Assembly: GCA_003536295.1 (NCBI GenBank)
Contig: DPZQ01000096.1
Span: 1 to 10,860, forward strand
DNA: 10,860 bases
Reading direction: 5' to 3'
Origin: Rhodobacter sp.
GTDB taxonomy: Bacteria; Pseudomonadota; Alphaproteobacteria; Rhodobacterales; Rhodobacteraceae
Shown: piece after piece, positions 6,524 to 10,860 of the stretch
How the letters are laid out: every line of letters begins with the position of its first letter
How positions within the stretch are numbered: position 1 is the stretch's first letter
The notes under the pieces: generated by a model
What the model was told of the DNA's origin: nothing
Database searches by the model: none
Seen by the model: only the letters and a program-made list of their open reading frames with translations
Made by a program: the position numbers and the translations under genes

Positions 6524-8024
6524 TCTTATCATCATAGGGGGTGGCTCTGCGGGATTAGAGGTGGCCCGCATCGCAAGCCGCGCCGGACGAAAGGTCACCC
6601 TGTTGGAAGAGGGTGTGGGTAAAGGTCGGAATTTTTTGCAGCTTGTGCCTTTATTGGTTGGTAAAATTATCGCCAATCCAAAATTCGCCAATCACGCGAC
6701 AACTACCCCGCAAAAGGGGCTCGATCATCGGCAATTACCGGTTATTTTGGGGCGTGGGCTGGGTGGCTCTAGTAGGATTAATGGCAATGTGGCGGAGTGC
6801 GGCCCACGTGTCCGCTATGAAGATTCTTTTCCCTTTTGGCCCAAAAACATGATCGCACAAATTTTGGCAGGCCTTGACCGTTCGGGCCCATGCACGATCA
6901 CCCGTCAAGACAGCTGGAGCGATGCGCTGTCTGGACTGTTCATCGCAAGCGCGGGGGCTGTGTTTCCCAAATCACAAGGATTTTTTGCCCCGAAAGTTTT
7001 AGGCGTACACACAAAAAGCGGCTTACGGTTTAACCATTTTGACGGATACCGCCTTACCGCTATTCACAAAAATATCTCGCTTATTCAGGGAGCGAAGGCA
7101 GTCAAACTTACCTTCGACAAAAAGAAAATCACCAGCGTGATCTATGAAAAAGCCGGCCAAAGACATGAGCTTTGCGCCGATGAAATTGTTGTTTCAGCAG
7201 GTGTTGTACAATCACCGCTTTTGTTAATGTATTCGGGAATTGGTGAGCCTGACGTTTTAAAACAGGCCAACATCACCTGCTTGCACCCGCTGAGGGCCGT
7301 GGGGCAGCACGTCAAAGATCATCCAAATATGCGCATTCCATTTGCAACACCTGGTCATAACACGCTTAACCAAAAGACGCGCGGTGCGGCAGCGTTGATC
7401 GAAGGGCTAAAATTCATTTTCGGGGCAAAAAACACAGTTTTGCGCGGCCCTGGCGCATCGGCAGGGGTGAATATTGCCCTAGATGATTTGGCTCACGATG
7501 CCGCGATTAGGTTACAACTTGTGCATTTTACGCAAGACCGCAGCGTAATTTCGCACAATGGTATTCAGTTTGAAAAGACCCAAAAAGCCTCGATTGGATT
7601 TGCGCCTCTATGGCCCAGCTCTGAGGGCAGCATCACCCTTGATGCCAACGGCCACGCGCTGATTGATCCTGGATTTTTGACCGATCCGCAAGATTTAATG
7701 GTGGCAAAAGCAGGTCTTGCGGCTGCCTATCAGCTAATCATGGCTATGGGCTTTCAGCCAGACCAGCTCCTGCCCGAAGAAAGCCAAGAAAGTTTTTTAC
7801 GCAGTACTGCCTACTCAGGCTATCATCTTTTAGGATCAAACCGCATGGCGCTGACGCCCGACTTAGGTGTGGTGGGACCAGACTTTGAAACCTTTGGCTT
7901 AAAGGGCCTTTATATTGTTGACGCCAGCGTGATGCCCGACCATCTATCGTCGCATTCCTATTTACCAACCATCAGCATGGCGCGGTTTTTTGCGCACAAA
8001 AAAGGGTGGGAAAGCGCCATATGA
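6504..8024 (+). CDS. GMC-family FAD-dependent alcohol oxidoreductase
   Basis: GMC enzymes oxidise alcohols, often primary alcohols or sugars, using FAD with oxygen or another electron acceptor. In this 506-residue protein the dinucleotide-binding motif GGGSAG (12-17) is followed by the acidic end of the second strand (LLEEG), then GRGLGGSSRING (83-94), the GMC signature. The C-terminal region has H441 in YHLLGSNRMA and H484 in SSHSYLPTISMA, with VDASVMP between. Their 43-residue spacing equals that of the catalytic pair His516/His559 of Aspergillus glucose oxidase, so the enzyme looks active. There is no signal peptide, so it is probably cytoplasmic. TTG at 6504 is preferred; the gene overlaps the CMP-synthetase by 20 bases and joins waaA through ATGA at 8021-8024. 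Inferred role: oxidise the terminal alcohol (C8) of Kdo to the aldehyde used by the KdnA-like aminotransferase. Another sugar substrate is possible. Confidence 0.9.
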   Translation: MSAPRPDLIIIGGGSAGLEVARIASRAGRKVTLLEEGVGKGRNFLQLVPLLVGKIIANPKFANHATTTPQKGLDHRQLPVILGRGLGGSSRINGNVAECGPRVRYEDSFPFWPKNMIAQILAGLDRSGPCTITRQDSWSDALSGLFIASAGAVFPKSQGFFAPKVLGVHTKSGLRFNHFDGYRLTAIHKNISLIQGAKAVKLTFDKKKITSVIYEKAGQRHELCADEIVVSAGVVQSPLLLMYSGIGEPDVLKQANITCLHPLRAVGQHVKDHPNMRIPFATPGHNTLNQKTRGAAALIEGLKFIFGAKNTVLRGPGASAGVNIALDDLAHDAAIRLQLVHFTQDRSVISHNGIQFEKTQKASIGFAPLWPSSEGSITLDANGHALIDPGFLTDPQDLMVAKAGLAAAYQLIMAMGFQPDQLLPEESQESFLRSTAYSGYHLLGSNRMALTPDLGVVGPDFETFGLKGLYIVDASVMPDHLSSHSYLPTISMARFFAHKKGWESAI

Positions 8025-9328
8025 CCTACCCTAAACGCTTTATTGATCATATTTTCCTATTTTTTTATAGCGCCATTTCGACCCTGGGCCTGCCTGCGGT
8101 TTTGACCTATCTTTGGCACCGCGGACGCAAAGAGCCACTTTATTTTTCCGCCCTATCCGAAAGATTTGGCGGTGGTTCCGTGCCTTTTCGTGGGGCGGCC
8201 TGGATCCATGCCGTGTCGTTGGGCGAATTGCGCGCCGCACAGCCTCTTATTTCGGCGCTGTTAGGCGCAGGCGAAAAGATATTACTGACCACCATGACCG
8301 CCGCTGGACGCACAGCGGCCATGCAAAAATTTGATGTCCAGATCAATGATGGTCAGCTTCACGTCACTTGGGTGCCCATCGACGCGCCTTGGATTGTGCG
8401 GCGGTTTTTGCGTCGCCATAGACCAAAATTTGGAATGATTTTAGAGATTGAGCTTTGGCCTGGTCTGATGGCGGGAGCTAAAAGCTACAAAATTCCTATG
8501 ATCATGGCGCAAGCGCAATATCCAATTCGCAGCTTTTTACGCGACAAGCCATGGCCTGCCCTGCGCAGACATTTGGTGCAGGGCTTTGCTCTGATCATGG
8601 CCAAATCCACAACCCACGCTGCGCGTTTTCAAGACTGTGGCGCCCCGAATGTGGTCGTGATGGGCGAATTGCGCTTTGATCTACCCGTTCCGCCCGCGCA
8701 TTTAGCAGCGGCAAAGGCCCTACGTGTACGCCTTGCTGGGAGGCCGGTCTATTGCTTTGCGAGCACCCATCCGCAAGAAGACCCTTTGCTTGAACCAGTT
8801 TTAAAGGGCCTTAAAGACAGCGGTAAAAATCCATTCTTTATTTACGTGCCGCGCCATCCGTCCGAATTTAACGGCACATGGGGTACATTAGAAAATGCTG
8901 GTTTCAAACTACTGCGCAGGTCAAAAGATTTTACATCCGATCTAGCTTGCGACGTGGAATCATTCTCAGGATACGACGGTATTTTTGGCGACTCGATGGG
9001 TGAAATTAACTTTTACTTTGAACTTTCAGATCATGTTTTTATTGGCGATTCTTTCATTGACGAAGGTTCACATAATATTATCGAACCACTTCGCCTTTTA
9101 AAAACCGTTGCTGTGGGCCCAAGTATTTGGGGCATCGAGTATCCTGCAACCGAGGCATTGGAAGCCTCAGTCTTAACCCGCCATACGACACCAAAGGCCC
9201 TGCTTGATCATTGGTTGGCGGACACTTCAACCGATAAAAGCGTTAGGATAGCGGAATTTATCGTTGAACATGGCGGCGCAACACAGCGAGCCATAGCGCT
9301 TTTAAAGGCACATGGGTTCTTGCTATAG
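8021..9328 (+). CDS. waaA: 3-deoxy-D-manno-octulosonic acid (Kdo) transferase, WaaA/KdtA family (divergent)
   Basis: WaaA transfers Kdo from CMP-Kdo to lipid A precursor at the inner face of the inner membrane. This 435-residue protein has the usual build: an N-terminal membrane anchor (about 9-30), IHAVSLGE (62-69) with E69 as the likely catalytic base, then EIELWPGL, MGELRFD (family usually GNLKFD), ASTHPQED (247-254), VPRHP, GDSMGEINFY (323-332) and EGSHNIIEP (348-356), the CMP-binding region. Several blocks deviate from the common consensus: LGE for VGE, THPQED for THEGEE, EGSHNIIEP for GGxNxxEP. ATG at 8021 overlaps the previous stop (ATGA); a GTG at 8006 would add five residues and is less likely. 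As the last gene after an amination module, it may be a dedicated transferase for a modified Kdo, with the housekeeping waaA elsewhere; that is inference. Confidence 0.9.
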   Translation: MTYPKRFIDHIFLFFYSAISTLGLPAVLTYLWHRGRKEPLYFSALSERFGGGSVPFRGAAWIHAVSLGELRAAQPLISALLGAGEKILLTTMTAAGRTAAMQKFDVQINDGQLHVTWVPIDAPWIVRRFLRRHRPKFGMILEIELWPGLMAGAKSYKIPMIMAQAQYPIRSFLRDKPWPALRRHLVQGFALIMAKSTTHAARFQDCGAPNVVVMGELRFDLPVPPAHLAAAKALRVRLAGRPVYCFASTHPQEDPLLEPVLKGLKDSGKNPFFIYVPRHPSEFNGTWGTLENAGFKLLRRSKDFTSDLACDVESFSGYDGIFGDSMGEINFYFELSDHVFIGDSFIDEGSHNIIEPLRLLKTVAVGPSIWGIEYPATEALEASVLTRHTTPKALLDHWLADTSTDKSVRIAEFIVEHGGATQRAIALLKAHGFLL

Positions 9329-9341
9329 CTCTATAAAGCAA

Positions 9342-9728
9342 TCAGTTAAATTGTTCACGCATCGAGTTGAACACAGATTGTTGATGCGCATTTCCAGTGC
9401 AGTCAGCAATAAAGCGGACTTTTTCTTTAACCGTGGTTTCATAACCTGAAAATGTCACCCCACCAAATTTGGGATCAAGTGCCAGGCGAAGTTTCTCAGA
9501 CGAGAGCGCGCCAATTTTTGCCGCATCCTTGGTAAAATTGACTCGTCTGTTTGTTTTCGTTGTTTCGACAACAAAATAGGCCGAATCAATGCCGCATTTA
9601 TTATCAAGGGTCACATGGGAAACTATAAGCCTGTCCTCCTGATCGATCGCCCAAAATACTAAGCCTCCCAACCCAAAAATGAACGCAATTACAGCAAATA
9701 CAATTATAAAAATTCTTAAATTATCCAT
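9342..9728 (-). CDS. Small membrane-anchored protein of unknown function
   Basis: A 128-residue protein that I do not recognise. It has one strongly hydrophobic helix at residues 5-28, then about 100 mostly polar residues that should lie outside the cytoplasm if the helix is an N-in anchor. Two cysteines, C45 (NKCGID) and C110 (IADCTGN), could form a disulfide there. No lipobox was seen, so it is not an obvious lipoprotein. The start ATG at 9728 has only a weak GGAAAA upstream. Its stop lies 13 bases from the waaA stop on the opposite strand, so the two genes converge with no room for a terminator. It reads as a real gene because of its coherent anchor-plus-domain structure and the lack of any competing ORF in this stretch, but no role can be given. 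Confidence 0.7.
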   Translation of the reverse strand: MDNLRIFIIVFAVIAFIFGLGGLVFWAIDQEDRLIVSHVTLDNKCGIDSAYFVVETTKTNRRVNFTKDAAKIGALSSEKLRLALDPKFGGVTFSGYETTVKEKVRFIADCTGNAHQQSVFNSMREQFN

Positions 9729-9796
9729 AGGGTTTTCCGATGATGAGAGCTACCGCCACCTGTGCAATTTTAATACCAGAAAGACCACAATAAACC

Positions 9797-9829
9797 AAAG
9801 CAGCCCAAATTATTTAAATGGGCTGCTTT
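9797..9829. terminator. Hairpin transcription terminator, possibly two-way
   Basis: AAAGCAGCCCA (9797-9807) pairs perfectly with TGGGCTGCTTT (9819-9829) around an AT-rich 11-base loop. On the minus strand it starts 5 bases beyond the rhodanese stop and should end that transcript, although the following run (TTTGGTTTATT) is broken. On the plus strand the T tract TTTTATTTT is better, so it may also stop read-through from the waaA operon. Confidence 0.8.
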
Positions 9830-9834
9830 TATTT

Positions 9835-10209
9835 TCACGATTCTGTTGGGCCGCCGGCGTCTTTCCAAGCAGAAAATCCGCCAACATTAAGAACATTCTT
9901 ATAGCCCATTTCTTGCAAAGTCTTGCCCGCAAGTGCCGCCTGCCCGCCTGCGCCGCATACCAAGCAGATGCGTGCATCTTTGTTTAAAACTGGGTTGAAA
10001 TGTGGGGTCGCATCATCGGCTGCAAACTCCATAAAGCCGCGGGCAATGCGCAATGCGCCCTTAATCGTTCCCGATTTTGCGATATCACCACTGTCGCGCA
10101 CATCAATAAAGACTGTCTCGCCGTCACTATGAAAGGCCATCGCCTCAGTTGCAGGAATTCGTTTCACCAATTTATTGGCGTCTTCGAGATAATGTTGGGC
10201 GGTTTTCAT
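9835..10209 (-). CDS. Single-domain rhodanese-like protein
   Basis: A 124-residue protein made of one rhodanese domain, the fold that carries persulfide sulfur on a loop cysteine. FIDVRDSGDIAKSGTIKGAL (34-53) is the CDC25/rhodanese CH2A-type block (consensus DVR...E...GHIxGA), with the usual His replaced by Ser-Gly. The active-site loop is CGAGGQA with C85 as catalytic residue, and C82 three residues before it. NVGGFSAW (108-115) is the standard C-terminal motif. The loop lacks the Arg of the common CxxGxR pattern; Gln90 takes its place, so sulfur-donor preference may differ. There is no signal peptide, so it is cytoplasmic. ATG at 10209 has AAAGG about 6 bases upstream. A hairpin terminator follows the stop, so it is probably monocistronic. 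It diverges from the dehydrogenase gene at 10367 and has no evident link to the sugar genes. Sulfur transfer or cyanide detoxification are the family options. Confidence 0.88.
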   Translation of the reverse strand: MKTAQHYLEDANKLVKRIPATEAMAFHSDGETVFIDVRDSGDIAKSGTIKGALRIARGFMEFAADDATPHFNPVLNKDARICLVCGAGGQAALAGKTLQEMGYKNVLNVGGFSAWKDAGGPTES

Positions 10210-10366
10210 GTGCTACCTTTCAAAAAAATTTATCATTTTAATATCAGAGGCTACGCGCCGTTTTACAAGAACCTAAGTAATTTTCTTTGCCTGAAGGTCG
10301 CAGTTTGTCGGTTGTAACGCCTATGCTTTGTTGCCACCATCGCCCAAACTGACATTGGAGGGAAAA

Positions 10367-10860
10367 ATGACCACACAAAGGCTTTTGGGAAAACGCGTTT
10401 TGGTGACGGCCGCGGGTCAGGGGATTGGCCGCGCCAGCGCCTTGGCCATGGCAAATCAGGGCGCACAGGTTTTTGCAACCGACGTGAATGAGGCGGCTCT
10501 TTCTTCATTGACCCAAGAGGGCAAGGGTCAAATTGAAACCTTTGGCTTAGATGTTCGCTCAGAAGATAGTGTGGCCCTAGGGGTGGCTCGCGCCCAACCC
10601 GATGTTTTATTTAATTGCGCGGGCTTCGTGCATAATGGCACGGTTTTACAAGTCACCGACCAAGAATGGGATTTTGCATTTGACCTGAATGTCCGATCTA
10701 TGCTGCGAACCATTCGGGCCGCATTACCGGGCATGATCGCACGCGGCGGTGGATCTATTATTAATATGTCTTCGGCCTGCTCGTCTGTGATTGGAGCGCC
10801 AAATCGTTTTGTCTATGGCACTACCAAAGCCGCCGTGATTGGCCTGACGAAATCAGTGGC
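10367..10860 (+). CDS. Short-chain dehydrogenase/reductase, DHRS6/BDH2-like, C-terminus cut by window edge
   Basis: About 164 residues of a classical SDR are visible. TAAGQGIG (14-21) is the cofactor loop in the TAAxQGIG variant, D39 at the end of the second strand points to NAD(H), and NCAG (83-86) and N108 are structural and catalytic SDR positions. The catalytic Ser lies in NMSSACSS (133-140), with Y150 and K154 in YGTTK. From memory, the stretches NCAGFVHNGTVL, NVRSM, INMSS and VYxTTKAAVIGLTKSVA resemble human DHRS6/BDH2, and R147 just before the Tyr corresponds to a substrate-carboxylate Arg in that enzyme. Bacterial relatives are often annotated as 2-keto-3-deoxy-L-fuconate dehydrogenases or generic SDRs, so a hydroxy-acid or sugar-acid substrate is plausible. 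A strong GGAGGG site precedes the ATG by only 4 bases. The rest of the protein (about 80-90 residues) and any downstream operon lie outside the window. Confidence 0.9.
   Translation, partial: MTTQRLLGKRVLVTAAGQGIGRASALAMANQGAQVFATDVNEAALSSLTQEGKGQIETFGLDVRSEDSVALGVARAQPDVLFNCAGFVHNGTVLQVTDQEWDFAFDLNVRSMLRTIRAALPGMIARGGGSIINMSSACSSVIGAPNRFVYGTTKAAVIGLTKSV

Noticed and set aside
9324..9335. TATAG-CT-CTATA near-palindrome at the waaA stop as a terminator
   Set aside because: The arms are only 5 AT-rich pairs with a 2-base loop and no T run, too weak to terminate.
9679..9987. 102-residue plus-strand ORF spanning the terminator
   Set aside because: It crosses the small membrane gene start, the hairpin terminator and the rhodanese 3' end, so it is a chance frame.
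10263..10508. 81-residue minus-strand ORF overlapping the dehydrogenase start
   Set aside because: Arg/Pro-rich shadow of a clear SDR gene; no domain or start signal.

Overview
The window looks like chromosomal DNA from a Gram-negative alphaproteobacterium, most likely a marine, Rhodobacterales-like organism. This rests on the protein style, the moderate base composition (about half G+C by eye), and the mix of lipopolysaccharide-type sugar genes with TrkH-type potassium uptake. The taxonomic call is an inference; there is no rRNA or marker gene here. Genes are tightly packed. I see no tRNA, rRNA, insertion sequence, phage gene or CRISPR array.

Layout. (1) 1-1979, minus strand: neuB then neuC (neuC runs off the left edge), the core of a sialic-acid-type nonulosonate pathway. 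(2) 2162-4494: a six-helix voltage-gated-type K+ channel (plus) meets the K+ uptake protein TrkH (minus) tail to tail, their stop codons overlapping by 3 bases. (3) 4674-9328, plus strand: four genes whose ends overlap. They encode a DegT-family aminotransferase closely resembling KdnA (the 8-amino-Kdo aminotransferase), a NeuA-family CMP-sugar synthetase, a GMC-family FAD oxidoreductase and a WaaA-type Kdo transferase. (4) 9342-10209, minus strand: a small membrane-anchored protein of unknown function and a single-domain rhodanese, with a hairpin terminator between them. (5) 10367 to the right edge, plus strand: the start of a short-chain dehydrogenase resembling human DHRS6/BDH2.

The most interesting unit is region 3. 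In Shewanella, 8-amino-3,8-dideoxy-manno-octulosonate (Kdo8N) is made by KdnB, a metal-dependent alcohol dehydrogenase that oxidises C8 of Kdo, and KdnA, which transaminates the product; a CMP-synthetase then activates it. Here a KdnA-like enzyme is translationally coupled to a CMP-synthetase, a flavin alcohol oxidase with an intact catalytic His pair, and its own Kdo transferase. The proposal is a self-contained route (oxidise, aminate, activate, transfer) that puts an amino-Kdo into the lipid A-core region, with a GMC flavoenzyme replacing KdnB. The family assignments come from the sequence; the pathway is inferred. The CMP-synthetase might instead, or also, serve the neuBC product.
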